NCBI GenBank assembly: GCA_037074615.1
Contig: CM073536.1
Span: 315,001-379,000, forward strand
Origin: Leucaena leucocephala
Lineage: Eukaryota; Streptophyta; Magnoliopsida; Fabales; Fabaceae
Length of the DNA: 64,000 bases
Direction of reading: 5' to 3'
The translations under genes were made by a program, and so were the position numbers. Below are positions 12,934-25,250 of the stretch, in pieces (within the stretch, counting starts at the first letter, position 1; each line of letters begins with the position of its first letter). Under the pieces are notes generated by a model. That model was given only the letters and a program-made list of their open reading frames with translations, was not told the origin of the DNA and searched no databases.

Positions 12934-13475
12934 AATTTTCGGTTATATTACTTTATAATGTGTATCCTAGGATAGTAGGAGATATTATTTTCTGTTAATA
13001 TCTTTCTATATCTTGGAGACTAAATCCAAGATTCTAGGAAATATTAGAGATATCATATCTAGGATCCTAGAAGAATCAGGGGTTCTTTGATCTCTGCGGT
13101 CTTTTTGTATGCAACCTATATGCTCAGATTTAAATATAAAAAAAAAACGAGACAGGCGCACTAATACCTCTGTATTCTACAATTTTAAATTTGAATTGTG
13201 GTAATCTTTTGATTGAGTCATATATTGTGGTTAATAATGTGATAAGTTTTGCACAAAAATGTGTTTTTTTTACTGATTTTTGTATCTCACTACAAGAAAA
13301 TCCGTTCTTTTTGATAGACTTTGCAAGAGAAATCAACAAAGCATCATAAATAAACAAATATTTACATCCCATAAATAATGCGTCCCATTCTTCATATTAA
13401 GGCAAATTAATAGACGCTAATCAGGTTAAATCACGTAACAAGATGCTATTTTCAATATGCAATATACTTCAAATG
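12934..13475. other. Intergenic region 3' of the second PPR gene
   Basis: AT-rich DNA between the SINE and the stop of the minus-strand PPR gene, including its probable 3' UTR. Around 12990-13080 a few short degenerate direct repeats (motifs like TAGGATCCTAG, GATATCATATC) are visible. No gene is seen. Confidence 0.4.
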
Positions 13476-15586
13476 TCACCAGAAATCTCCACATGAGCAA
13501 GTACCATCCCTAAAATGATGAAATCTCTTTAAGTCTCTCAATATAATTTCCCTCTGGCTCATTTTGCTTGCATATTTCATTATAAAATGGCAATCGCCAC
13601 ATATTCTCAAGTTCTTCACAATCCTAATGGTCATCCCAGTAGCAGTACTGATGAGACCAAAAGCAAGAGCCAATTTCTCACTATGCCTTCCTAATGATTC
13701 TTCCTTCTCTTCCTCTTCAATATTATGAAGTACCCAATCAGTTTCAGGCACATAACCTTCTTTCCGAGCTCCCGCCATTATTTCCTCTAATTTCACATAT
13801 ATCTCTTTAGCATGCTTATGATCTTGATCCCCGGCCACAAAACTGTGCACTTGCCCATCCACCTCAATATAACTCCATCCAGGATCCTTTTCTACTCCAC
13901 TGCTTTGCATCAAAATTCTCACTCTCTCTACATCATCCCATCGCCCCACTGTGGCATAAACGTTTGATAAAAAGACATAGCTTCCAGGGTGCTTTGGTTC
14001 AAGCTGCAAGAGTTTGTCTGAGATCAATTCTGCCATTTTGATATTTTTGTTAGCCTTACAAGCACAAAATAGCACTCCCCATATAACAAAATCAGGAGCC
14101 ACTGGCATGCTCTGGACGAACTCAAATGCTTCATCTAGTCTTCCTGTTCTGCCTAAGAGATCTATTACCAATGCATAATGTTTCATTGTTGGCTCAATGG
14201 CGTACTCATATCTCATGCTGTCAAAGAAGCGTAACCCTTCATCTACTTGCCCAGTGTGTGAGCATGCAGTTAGGATGGCAAGGAAGACAACACTGTCGGG
14301 TTTCACCCCTGCATAGGTCGCAATATTCAGCCAAACAGTAAATTAAAATAACAAAAAGAAATTTTGATAAAAGGTTAATGGAATAAGAAGTGGAAATTTG
14401 TGTTTGCACCTTTGGACTTCATCAGTTCAAAGCACCGCAGAACTTGCCGATGGTGACCATGGATTGCCCATCCCCATAGCATAATACTCCAACTTAGAAG
14501 GTCCTTTTGTTTCATGTTAGCAAACACTTCACTTGCAGCCTCAATGTTCCCACATTTGGCGTACATATCCACTAAAGCGTTTCCAATTGCTTTAGTGATG
14601 AAGAAACCACAATTTGAGATATAATTGTGAATTCGAATTCCAGCCTCTAGTGCACCAATTTTTGCAGAAGCTGATAGAGCAGAAACAATAGTGAGATCAT
14701 TCGGTTTCACACCTTCTTCAAGCATTTTAGAGAAAAACGACAATGCCTCTCTATGTTCTCCGTTTTGAGAAAAACCTTTTACCATTGTGGTCCAAGAGAC
14801 CACATTCTTCTCCTTTATTTGATTAAATAGCTCTCTTGTGGCATTCATATCACCATTTCTTGCAAACCCATTTATTAAAGTATTCCAAGACCCAACATTT
14901 TTTTCAGGCATACCTTCAAAAAGTTCTCTAGCCTTGTCCAAATCACCCATTTTACAACATCCATTAATAGAAACATTCCACAACAATACGCTCCCACGCT
15001 TCATAGTCTGAGGCGTTTCATCAAACAGTTTTAATACAGAACCCAACTTCTCTACTTTAACGTACATATCCGCCAAGGAAACTCGCACAAATGAATCAAA
15101 TTCCAGGCCAAATTTCAAAATCACACCATGAAGACAATCACAGAGCTCGCCCACGAGCAAAGCCGCGGCTGACTTGAGGATGAACGGAAATGTTAGCCGG
15201 TCGGGCCTAACATTCAACCTCATCATGAGACCAAAGAATGAAATTGCACCTTCAAACTCGTCATTTTCACAAAGCCCACGAATCAAAGCATTGCAAACAA
15301 ACAAGTTTTTATCCTGATAATGCTCAAAGATTGCAAATGCATAATCAATGGATTTGAGGAGAGAACAGGAAGATATGAACTGGGTTGTAACTCGACTGCT
15401 TGAGAAGAGGTTGGAACTGAGTATCTGAGCATGGATTTCTCGGAGTTGCCGGCTAGTTCTTGAGGCATGAATAAGAGAAATTAGATGGGTTTCATATTGG
15501 TAAGAAGTAGATTTACTATAGAAGAAGACGCTAATGACCGTCTTGGGGCGAAACCACGACTTAGAGAGAGCTAGGAGTGCTTTCAT
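13476..15586 (-). CDS. PPR protein, PLS class with E/DYW domain ending DFW (669 aa)
   Basis: Two exons, 15586-14410 and 14308-13476, join across a 101-bp intron and encode 669 residues. The N-terminus could be a transit peptide. About a dozen PPR repeats follow, then E and E+ motifs and a DYW deaminase domain. The zinc/catalytic motif HSEK, the CGDC pair and the final CSCGDFW are present, so the last triplet is DFW, a tolerated variant of DYW. Sequence and length fit Arabidopsis At1g04840 (about 665 aa). The family edits organellar transcripts by C-to-U deamination; the site is not predictable here. In Arabidopsis the neighbouring locus At1g04850 is a UBA protein, as it is here, which supports orthology. 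Confidence 0.92.
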
Positions 15587-15835
15587 TACGAATCCAGTAA
15601 TAAACTGCGTAGCAATGCATGAGGAGTTAAACGAATAAGACGTACCATCGTCTTGGGGACTTCGCTTACTGCCAGGATCTTCTCGTTAGTTTCTGGTTCT
15701 TCTCTCCACTGCGCTCAATGTGCATCCGCTACAACGACGTCGTACGAATGCGCCATCGCTGGCGCGCGGCCGCATTAGGCAGCAATTGCAATCCTTATAA
15801 CCTGAATCTTGTAATTCAAACCTTGTACCCGCATC

Positions 15836-17337
15836 CTGTTTGGATAAATAGGTACAAGGATCTTATCTAAATATTAGTTTATTTTTTTTTAAATAAATAA
15901 TTATATTTATTTATTTAAAATTATAATTTTAAATAAATTATTGGGAATAGTTTCTAAAATAATAAGAATTTATAAACTATTTAATTATTATTTTATTTTT
16001 ATTTTTGCTGACTCTCTCTCTCCTATATCTTCTTTTCCCCCTCTTCTCTCTCTTCTCTTCTTTCTTTTCCGATATTGAGGAAGCTCGTTCTCGTCTCTCT
16101 ATAGTATCCTCGGTCGTTGGAGCTCTCCGTCATCTCTTTGTAGCGTCCTCCGTCGCTAGAGCTTATCAATAGTCTTCTCCTTTGTTAGTGGTTGTTGTGT
16201 GGGTTGCTGGGTAGTGTCGACCGCTGGAACTCGTCTTCAGCTCCTCTGTCATCAGGTGCCTCTCTGTTGTCGTCGTCGTTGCAGAGATGAACGAAGAAGA
16301 AGGAAAAAAAAAAAGCAGAGGCGTGGGCTGTAGTGACGAGAGTGATGATCTTTTTTTTTTTAATTTATTTTGTACCATTTCTTATTAGGGGTGTTCATAG
16401 GCAGGGCTGGGCAGGGCGACCCCCCTGCCCGGTGCCCTGCCCAGAAAAAGAATGGGCTGCATTTTGCAGCCCGATGCCCGGCCCTGCCCGGTAAAAGCCC
16501 TAATCATTTTGGGCTAGGCGTGGGCGGGCTGGGCATGCCCAAGTTGTGATGCTATTCTCATGTTGTGAAAAAAATCTGCAATTATAAACTTCTAAAATAA
16601 TATCATATTCATATGTCTTCAAGAGTTAAATAATATCTATAATCCACTAAAAGTAAGGTAACAAAGAGATAATAATTAAAGTCTTGAAATTCATTGCATA
16701 TAAAAAAATTTTGAAGTCTAAGTAGTTTATAATTACAACTTTACATCAATTTCCCAAATGTTGACAAGCATGAAGTATCTAAAAAAATAAAATAAATAAT
16801 TATAATTTGTAATGTAATCATATTATGATTAATAAAGTTAAAAAAATTAATGTAGTTATAAATATTAAAAGATGCAACTTACGTACTTAACTACTTATAT
16901 TTCTAAAATAACCCTTTAGTCACCAGTAACTATCATATTCTCCCTTCTAAGTGTAGCATCTACGGAGAAAATAAAAAAAAATAAAAAAAGGGGTGCTCAT
17001 GGGCAGGGCAGGGCAGGGCAACCCCCTGCCCGGTGCCCAGCCCGAAAAAAGTATGGGCTGCATTTTGCAGCCCGATGCCCAGCCCTACCCTATATTTATC
17101 GGGCTAGGCAGGGCTATTTTTTTGCGGGCTCGGGTGGGCATACCGGGCCGCGGGCTTTATGAACACCCCTATTTCTTATAATTTACCAATCACTAAAATT
17201 TTTCTAGTAATAATTATCCAAACACTCATTTATTTAAATTTTTTTTTCGTAAACTCTTATCTAGAAATCTTTTTCTAAAAGCCGTCCAAAAACTCTTTTT
17301 TTTTCGTAAGTCTTTTTTTAAAAGCCTATCCAAACAG
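15836..17337 (-). mobile_element. Polypurine-core repeat family, copy A (interrupted)
   Basis: The ends are inverted: CTGTTTGGATA at 15836 and TATCCAAACAG at 17327-17337. Inside is a CT-rich tract (about 16010-16070) between AT-rich arms. The same arrangement occurs at about 26590, 33048 and 41383. A 786-bp hAT-like MITE sits inside, so the element without it is about 700 bp. It appears to be a non-autonomous terminal-inverted-repeat element. The superfamily is not determined. Confidence 0.65.
16386..17171. mobile_element. hAT-like MITE with 8-bp target duplication
   Basis: Terminal inverted repeats TAGGGGTGTTCAT and ATGAACACCCCTA bound 786 bp. They are flanked by the exact 8-bp duplication TTTCTTAT at 16378-16385 and 17172-17179. 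GC-rich subterminal blocks (repeats of GGGCAGGGC and CCCTGCCC) occur in direct and inverted order at both ends around an AT-rich middle. There is no transposase. The 8-bp duplication and the terminus fit non-autonomous hAT elements. Confidence 0.9.
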
Positions 17338-18039
17338 ACCCTATAAAAAATCACATTATTCCGGAATCATAAATATTAAAATTTATACTAAAATCTACCT
17401 ACCGAAATTTATATGATGCATGTGCCTTATTTAGTTTAAAGAATTAAATTAAACAATAATTCTGCAATAAATCTATAGTGCTGATTTATTCCCTTCTGTT
17501 ACCTCATTTAGATTACGTTTGATTTAACTACAAAAATTTCAACCAATACAATTAAAACTAGACTAAAATTTATATTTTGAAAATATTCTTTTCGTAGCTT
17601 AATTTTCTTTTGGCTATCTACTTTTAAACTGAGCAATGAGTATCATTTACCACTGAATTTGACCGTCCCAACTTTCAGCTTAACAGGCTCCAAGCATCTT
17701 AAGCATAAGTAATTAATGAATCATTCGCTAACAATGTCTTCAAAACACAGCCAATTTTTTTTTAATGATTGCACGAAGTTCAAGCCAAACAATTGTAAAC
17801 ACGGCTTTGTAATAACAAGTGCTTTATAGATGTGTGTGCATATTCGAATTTATCTGGAAATTTGTTTTGGTACGAAAGGAAGGGCAAGTTTCTCGCAGTA
17901 CATGCCTGAAAATCAAATATAAAACCACAAGCACTTCAAAGAACAACACAAGGCAGAATTTCTTTTATCTCGGAACATCAAAAGCTACAACAGTTTCAAG
18001 CCTCCAGTAACAATATTACAGTTGTCTGCAAGAGAAGGA

Positions 18040-21000
18040 CTAAAGAACTCCAAAAAAGGGATTTTTGATTGCAGAGTCGAGTTCAGAGCCAGCAGAATTG
18101 AGGACTGCCTTGTCAACCTTGTCCCTAGGCAAAAACAGAAACTCTCCCCCTTCGATTTTCTCAAACCCACAAATTTCCAGGAATTCAATTCCCCCTCCCA
18201 AGGCACCAACTCTTTCCTGTTCAAGTCAAAGAATTTGGTTACTATAGAACCACGTCTCATATTTCCTCAAGATGCCTGAAAAGTTACTTACCTGAAAAGT
18301 TGGGTTGCTAAGTCTTATTTTCCTAAATTTTTCCTCGTCGGGACTTTTGGCAACATTCCCCACATAGGTTAGGAGAGTCTGGAATGCTTTCTTTACTCTT
18401 GCATCATCATCCTAATTCGAGCACAAATAATTATGCTCTCTTTAGTCTGGTAAATGTGTCCTAATATTTGATCAGACGATACAAAAATATCAGTAGGTCA
18501 CGTATGAATGTACCTTGTGGTTCTGCTTGAGAGAGCGCAAGCACTCTCTCATTTGCTCAGCTTTCGTGGTAGGACGAACAGGCAATGAACTCTGAGTATA
18601 GAAATTTCAAGTTTTAAAATCAATACATTTTTTATTATTAGAAGAGAAAAACTACTGTTATATTGTAGGTAAGCTCATACCTTCTTTTCCTCCACGACAT
18701 TTGACGGTTTCGGAGCTGATGGTTCTTCAGGAGGCAATCCAAGTCTACGCCTTCTTTCAGCCTGTCACAACATGGATTTTATACAAAAGTCTCCCAATTA
18801 CAATTTTCTTAATTTTCCAATAGTTTTACAAAGAAAAAGTCACAATGTACACCTCAAGTCTTCCCATTAAAAAATGTTGAAAGATACATTAAAAAGATGT
18901 GAAATCAAATTTTAAGTTAGATATATGCTATAATTTTCTAATCTTCATGTTACAAAGAGGTCCATGAGTTGAGGAGTGACAAAAGATGATGATATAGTAC
19001 ACACGTGAAACAAATTAGATTAGAAAGCTTTCTAAAACAAAGGTGGCACAAAAAATAATAAAACAAATAAAAAATGCAAAAACCTTGTCTTCTTCCAATT
19101 TTTGCCTGATTTTCTCTCTAGCCCTTCTCTCTTCCTCTTTCTCAGCTTTTCGCAGAGCCAACAACCTGCAAAAGGCAACAGATTTCCAAAAGCTAGAAAA
19201 AAGGGAGCCAAAATGCAAAACATGAGATCGTAGATATTCAAGAGAAGCCAGACCGTTTTCTCTCATTCTCCTCTTCAATTCTTTTTGCTTCCAGTAACTC
19301 CTTGCCTATACGAATTCTCTCCTGAATAAAGAATAAAGAATGAGGAAATATATCAAATAAGGAAAAAGGCTGAAGAAAATATTCACCTATAATTGTTGTA
19401 ATCTGATGTTTTGAACCGGTCCAACCAAAGGATAGCATAAATTGAGGCAGAGACATTCTTCAAGAGGACAAATGAAGAAATATTTGTTGTGGAATATGAT
19501 TGGCAGAGGAGGGCCACTCATTAGTCATTAGCGATGATATAGTCATAACAAGTATTTTCGAGGAGTTTGATAGAGATGTAGATAAAACTAATCATCTCTC
19601 TTAACAGCTTGAGTCTAAATGACCCTTGACATGGTATGATCCAATATTTACAGAGAACATTTAAAATACCCAGATTTATTAATAATGAAAGCCAGCAAAT
19701 AATAAGAGAAAAAGAAAGATGAAACAGGACATTACCTTTTCTCTTTCTCTTTCCATTCTCTTCTCTTCCTCTTCTTTCTTCTTGCGAGCCCTCTCCCTAA
19801 AGATTATTACAAAAGTAAATGTTTCAATAGACAAAAGGCAAATCAAGAAAAACATCTTGGATTTAAAATTACTAGATTCAAATCACAGTTCCTTGAAGAA
19901 AGATCAAGGCCAGATTTCAAAGCTATTGAATGTACAACCATAAAAAAATATATCTATTCTGCTCCCAAGATAGATAAATACGTCTATGCAATTCGTACAT
20001 GCAAAACTAGACAGATTAAAATAGATAGAGTTTAGTGCTTAGCCAACTAAAGCTTTCATACAAATGGGTTAGCAACAGCAAAGAAATAATTCCACAAAAA
20101 GGAAACTAGAGCAACAATAGGCCTCAACAATATAATATAATATGTTTGAGAGTTGGGAGGAGAAAAGAAGGGAAGAAATTGAAAGGCAAAGGAAGAAGGG
20201 AGGGGAGGGGAAGGGAAGGGATGGTTAATGGAAATTTCCCCTTCCATTGTCTGGATTTTTAAAATAAACAAGATAATACTGGGAAAAGGGGGAAAACATT
20301 GGTTATGATGTATTTTTACAATTGATCTACCATTACAATGATTCATTCTGAAAATATGGTTTCTGATACGTAACTTTAGAAAATAACAAATAAAACTAAT
20401 TAATGGTTGGTGCTCCTCAAATGTTATCCAAGGAACTTAATCATACATGAGACAGGACTTTGGAGTATCTTGGAAGGTTAGTTGGAAATCCTTCAGAATT
20501 CTCTTGCCCCTATAACTAAAACCTGAAAAGGGGAAGAACAATGAAACTTCCCTTCCCTCCCCTTCCTCTTCCCCGGAAACAAAACATATTAATGCTGTTT
20601 GACAGCCAATAAGGCATGGCCCTCCAAACAACTTTAAGGGTGAGGATTCTTTCTTCATTTTTTTTTCTTTTCCTAATGGCCAGGCATCCATGAAAAGTAC
20701 TTATCTCCTCAGGGAAAAAAGGATTCTTCAAGGCAAAATATGAGGCATGATAATCATGAGACTGACAGACAATACACCATCTACACAGCCGATAGAGTGA
20801 CATGGCAGGTAGTTCATAGTGTTATAACTGATAAAGTAAGAACAACCTACCAAAGTTTTTTATTCATTTCCTGAGGTACTGGCAAGCAAATTGACCTGAT
20901 ATTAATTTCATACCTGAGTTCCTGTTGTTTAGCTTTCAGTTGTTCTGGTGTGAGAGAAGGTTTAGGAGCCTCAACCTTGGTGTTTGCAGGTATCTATGCA

Positions 21001-22998
21001 AACCAGCAGATCAGAAGCTAGAGATTGCAACTTAAATGCACAAAAAACACATAGAAAACAGTAGTATATAAATATAAACATGAACAAGTGCTAATACTAT
21101 ACATATTAATGTTAAGGAGAAAAGTACTTACAAGCATAATAAGCGTCATGCAAATTTTTAAAATAAAACGTACCAAGGGCATCTGATCTATGTCAGGGTC
21201 ATTCTCATGCTCTACTACCCAATTCACCGCAGCCTCAAGGCTAGCATTACCTGCCAATGAGAAGAGCCAAACTCTAATGTCTAGAGATTTAATAATATCA
21301 ACATCCAGATCATAGAAAGACTCTAAAAATCTACTGAATATTACACAAATGCTAAATCCTCAGTGACTGGATTAAACATAAATAGGATAAGTTGACTCCA
21401 ACATGATGTCCGATCATACATATATCGGTGCCTATATTGATACTCAAAATAGATGTCATTCATACCAGTCAAAAGAAGAATTTTCCAACCAAAATAAAAT
21501 AATGTGATCAAGTAGAAGATCAGATCAGAGCAAGATACTATTTTCATCGTCATAATGAATGGCATTCTAAATCAATGGTTTAGAGAAAAAGGATAGCATG
21601 TAAGCTCACCAGAATAATGAAGTGCGCGTGTTGCACGTGCAGTTGAAAAACCCATTGATTCAAGTTCCTCAAGCACCTTTTTGTCAACCTCAGGAACAAC
21701 CATTTCTGTGTTTTACAATGAAAATCATCAGAAAGGAAGAAAAAGAATTAACATCAATTGCATCTGGTCAAAAAACAAATGCCAGAATACATTATTTTAT
21801 TCCAATGGCCTAAAGGGGAAGGTTAAAATGTTACAAACCACAGAATGTATTGATTCATTGGAAGCAGTCCTGATGAGAAAAGTCACGCAAAAGAAGCAAA
21901 AGCAAATAATGCAGAACAATCTTTGTTACATGAAGATAACTTGTTTCCATTTCCCGACAGGACTGTAGCAGGAATGGAAAACCATATATGCAACAGAATT
22001 CAGCAATTTACATCCAAACTGAGTTTATCTTGAGAAAACAAATCACTAGGCCGTGAAGCAGTACCATCAGGTTGGTCAGTGGTTGCCGTGCCAACTTCAT
22101 CAGACATTGCATCCACCTTTGGAGCCTCCAAACTTATTGGTTTCGCTGCCTCAGATGTCTTATCAACAAAATCACTATGCCCCGTTCTTTTTGTATGCAA
22201 ATCACTCTCCTACGTTACAAAAAGATCGGGGAAAGAAAATAGAATGAGTCATGCCTCTTGTAATGAACGATAACATACATTAGAAGCAGTGCTAACACAT
22301 TTACTTCAAAGTTTGTTTTATGAAGATCTCAAAGTCATCACGGACAGGAATCAAGCTTCTTCTCTTCGGTCTTACTTTAAAAAAAATGAAACAAAAGAGA
22401 AGAAAAAAACAATTCATTTGCTCTCTGCAGATTTGCCAATATACAGTATATTTATCTCCCATATTGTTTAAGCCCCTCAGTCACCGCCCACCGGATATAT
22501 ATTCCGATAATTTTGGAATGATTTATAACTGCAGCAGCAAAATTTAAGACTTTTTTAATTCCAAAACCCAAGTATTAAGGCTTCCCTTCATAATCTCATC
22601 AAAGATAAAAGAATCGCCATTATGTAATAATTTTCATGTGAAGCGGAATTTCATATTCGCTGGTGGCGCTAAATAATTTTCGAACCGCGAGACCTAGTTT
22701 TCCAATATCTTACAATGCAAAGTTTAGATGGAATTGGAATTGCAAGTGTTCCCATAACCAGAATCCAGGATAAAAAATCATATATTCCGATCTCTAGCTA
22801 CAAAAAGAGAGGATATTTTAAAATCAATACGGTTTTGGATCGGCATGGCTTGCCACAAGTGGAGCAAACAAGGTTGAGAACAGCTTCAGTCGATTCGGAG
22901 AAGTTGGAGTGGGAGGTGACCTCTGCGTGCTCCTGAGCTTCTTGTACGGACCTCAACAGCGCTCCACAGTCACCGCACTGGAGGGATACGCCCGCCAT
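18040..22998 (-). CDS. UBA- and PUB-domain protein with N-terminal zinc fingers
   Basis: Twelve exons (22998-22831, 22209-22020, 21705-21610, 21250-21174, 20993-20914, 19796-19736, 19321-19254, 19165-19084, 18761-18681, 18591-18514, 18411-18292, 18216-18040) give 425 residues. Two C2H2-like fingers open the protein: CGDC with a downstream H-x5-H, and CSTC with HTKRTGH. A UBA domain follows (about residues 122-165, with ESMGF), then a Lys/Glu/Arg-rich coiled coil (about 185-300). A C-terminal PUB/PUG domain lies at about 305-415. UBA binds ubiquitin and PUB binds the tail of the p97/CDC48 ATPase, so a role in ubiquitin-linked proteolysis is inferred. It resembles Arabidopsis At1g04850. The exon 2 donor (CTCA|GTTTGG) is weak but is the one that keeps frame. 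Confidence 0.88.
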
Positions 22999-24017
22999 TG
23001 ATGCGTAGCTCAACAGCCACGGCAATTCTAAAACCGCTTCGATTCAAGATTCCTCTGCAGGTTTCTTTTGGTTCAGATTCCTATATTTATTTTCAATGAC
23101 CGCTTTTTCAAGTAATCTCAGGTCGAAAATAGTCGCCAGACATCCAAAATTAATAAACCCAAAAAATAAAAATAAAAAATTAATTGCACGGTCTCCCAAT
23201 TAAATCACATCACCTGCTTTTTATTCCTCTCAATCAATTTCGTGGAGATATATATCATCCCATACAGGTCAAGAAAAAATAAATGAAAAGTTCAATAAAA
23301 ATAATAATTTTATAAATGATAAACAATAATCATTCTTTAAATAAATAATGGAAAAATTAACCAGCCCGGACATTATGATTAAGGAATTATGTTTTTTGGT
23401 TGCTATGAATAACCCCATTTGATTTTATCCTAAAATCTTGAGTATTTCATAAATTCCAATACACCGTCCCTTCTAATAATTAGCCATTGCCTGTCACCTC
23501 TAACTCCGAGATTTCGCATATGGAACTCGCCCTCTCTCCCACTCGTCTGAACCTTATAAAATTGTTCATGGGTTAGAGTCCATGCTTCGTCTCCAAGTTT
23601 GTTTTTCATGGTGCCTTCTTCGTGAAGAATGGCCTTCTTCCTTTTAAACAAGACATAAAGGAATGTAAAATCAAGCTCACATTTTTTAAGGCCGTGGTTT
23701 CAATCATAGGTATAGGCCGAAAATGTGTTATATTGACATACATGTTATATAAATCTTTCATCCTTTTAGTATTGATTAGTTTTTTTCAATAAAAACACAA
23801 AATACACAATTTCTAACAATAATATAATATATACGTACATACTTTTAAAATCTCTCGTTAAATTATTTATGCAACTGCTATATCATTTTCCATTGTAAGA
23901 GAATATAACAAAAGAATCGCACAAAACCAAGCAACTATATCAAGATAGGACGATTGAGTACAAATTCTCTGCAGCCGAGGGGAGATTTTATTTGACGAAC
24001 AGGGAAGATGTAGAGAA
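22999..24017. other. Intergenic region
   Basis: Promoter and 5' UTR of the UBA/PUB gene, then AT-rich DNA. A 73-codon minus-strand frame at 23430-23651 has balanced codons and the phrase GVRGDRQWLIIRRDG, faintly like the N-terminal part of MOSC proteins. It has no partner exons that I can find, so I do not call a gene. Confidence 0.4.
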
Positions 24018-24195
24018 TCAGTTAGGCTTGACGTATGTATTATCCTCTCTAAACTTGGCAATCTGGCTTCGTATCATAGTCTCGACATGAGGTTGAACAA
24101 AAATGTGAGTACTATCCAAGATATGGATAATGAACTTCTCAGACGCAGGCAGGGAAGCATTCATATTGATAATATATTGTGCCATGGGTATGTCA
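24018..24195 (-). CDS. TFIIH subunit TFB5/GTF2H5 homologue, last exon only
   Basis: From a 3' splice site (TTGTGCAG|TGAC) at 24195 an open frame runs to a stop at 24018-24020. It reads DIPMAQYIINMNASLPASE, then KFIIHILDSTHIFVQPHVE, and ends NTYVKPN. This is the body of TFB5 (TTDA), a roughly 70-residue TFIIH subunit that stabilises the complex for transcription and nucleotide-excision repair. The usual first exon, about 11 codons beginning MVNA and ending in a cysteine codon split by the intron, should lie upstream on this strand, but I could not find it before 25000. Either the intron is long and holds SINE copy 2, or this is a truncated copy. The frame is intact and well conserved. Confidence 0.7.
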
Positions 24196-24460
24196 CTGCA
24201 CAAGAAAATAACACGAATCTTTTGAGCAGACAAGAAGAAATCCAGTCTAGAACAATGATAAAATTCACTATAGTACTATGCAAACATGTAAACGATGAAG
24301 TTATGAGGCCGTTGTATCATAAAGTTGAGGGGGGCTTGGCTTGGGGGGCTTGTGATTGGACAAAACGTAGCGATGTTTAGTAGGCATAAAAATGTATTGT
24401 CTTATATTGACAAGAGAAATGTGTTTTTTGCCACATTTTTTCAAGCTCTCCTCCCTCTCT

Positions 24461-24655
24461 CTTTTTTTTTTTTTTGTTGTCCACCCGGTTCACCGGAGCT
24501 TTGCCTCGACTACATCCGGATCCGACCCACGTCGCGTACCTGGCTATGGTGGGTGAGTCTCCCAACGGAAATTTTCTGCGTACACCAATGCTCGAACTTG
24601 AGACCTTGCTTAAGCGATACCGAGCCGCTTACCACTCGGACCAACCCCCGTTGGT
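24461..24655 (-). mobile_element. tRNA-derived SINE, copy 2
   Basis: This is the same family as the copies at 12730 and 25051, inserted in the opposite direction. The T-run at 24461-24475 is the A-tail read on this strand. A 14-bp duplication, TCTCCTCCCTCTCT, flanks it at 24447-24460 and 24656-24669. It lies upstream of the TFB5 exon, possibly inside its intron. Confidence 0.9.
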
Positions 24656-25050
24656 TCTCCTCCCTCTCTTTAATTTAACCCAAAACACTCCACTGCTCTT
24701 CTTCCTTGGCCGACGCCAAAGTAAACAGTCCACATTGTAAAATTCCGTTTACACTTATGACAAGTATGCCGCCGACGGTATTTTCTCCAGGAGCAACGGT
24801 AATGTTTTTTCATTTTAAGATTCTCTTGCTATTTTAAATTGAGAATTATTTCATGTTTCAATGGGTCTATATAAATCAATTAAAATTCTACTCCGTTACT
24901 AATTTCCAAATATCCAATCAAATCATATCACTGTAGACTGTAGTATTTTTAGTCATACAGTGATATGGCCAACCTGCATCGGGGCACAGGAGTGATGCTT
25001 TTGGGCTTGCTGCCACATTACAGCAGTACTAAAAGATCAACTACTTTCAC

Positions 25051-25238
25051 ACTACCAACGGGATGGTCTGAGTAGTAAGTAACTCGATATCGTTTAAGTG
25101 AAGTCTCGAATTCGAGCCTTAATGTATGCAGAAAATCCCCGTTGGGAGACTCACCCACCACAACTAGGTGCGTGACGCGGGTCGGATCCGGATGTAGTCG
25201 GGGTAAAACTCCGGTGAACCGGATGAGCAACAAAAAAA
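25051..25238 (+). mobile_element. tRNA-derived SINE, copy 3
   Basis: Same family as copies 1 and 2, more diverged in the A-box region. It is flanked by the 12-bp duplication AACTACTTTCAC at 25039-25050 and 25239-25250 and ends in an A-run. The B-box-like CGAATTCGAGCC is retained. Confidence 0.9.
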
Positions 25239-25250
25239 AACTACTTTCAC

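Larger units (their letters stand above)
15587..18039. other. Repeat-rich intergenic region
   Basis: The promoter of the PPR gene (near 15587-15780) is followed by a repeat with an internal pyrimidine-rich tract (15836-17337). That repeat is itself split by a hAT-like MITE (16386-17171). From 17338 to the stop of the UBA/PUB gene at 18040 only AT-rich DNA and the probable 3' UTR of that gene are seen. Confidence 0.6.

Noticed and set aside
16993..17181. Gly/Pro-rich frame in the MITE
   Set aside because: It is the GC-rich subterminal repeat of a non-coding element.
23430..23651. 73-codon minus-strand frame with a faint MOSC-like phrase
   Set aside because: No partner exons, no full domain, and the resemblance rests on a dozen residues.
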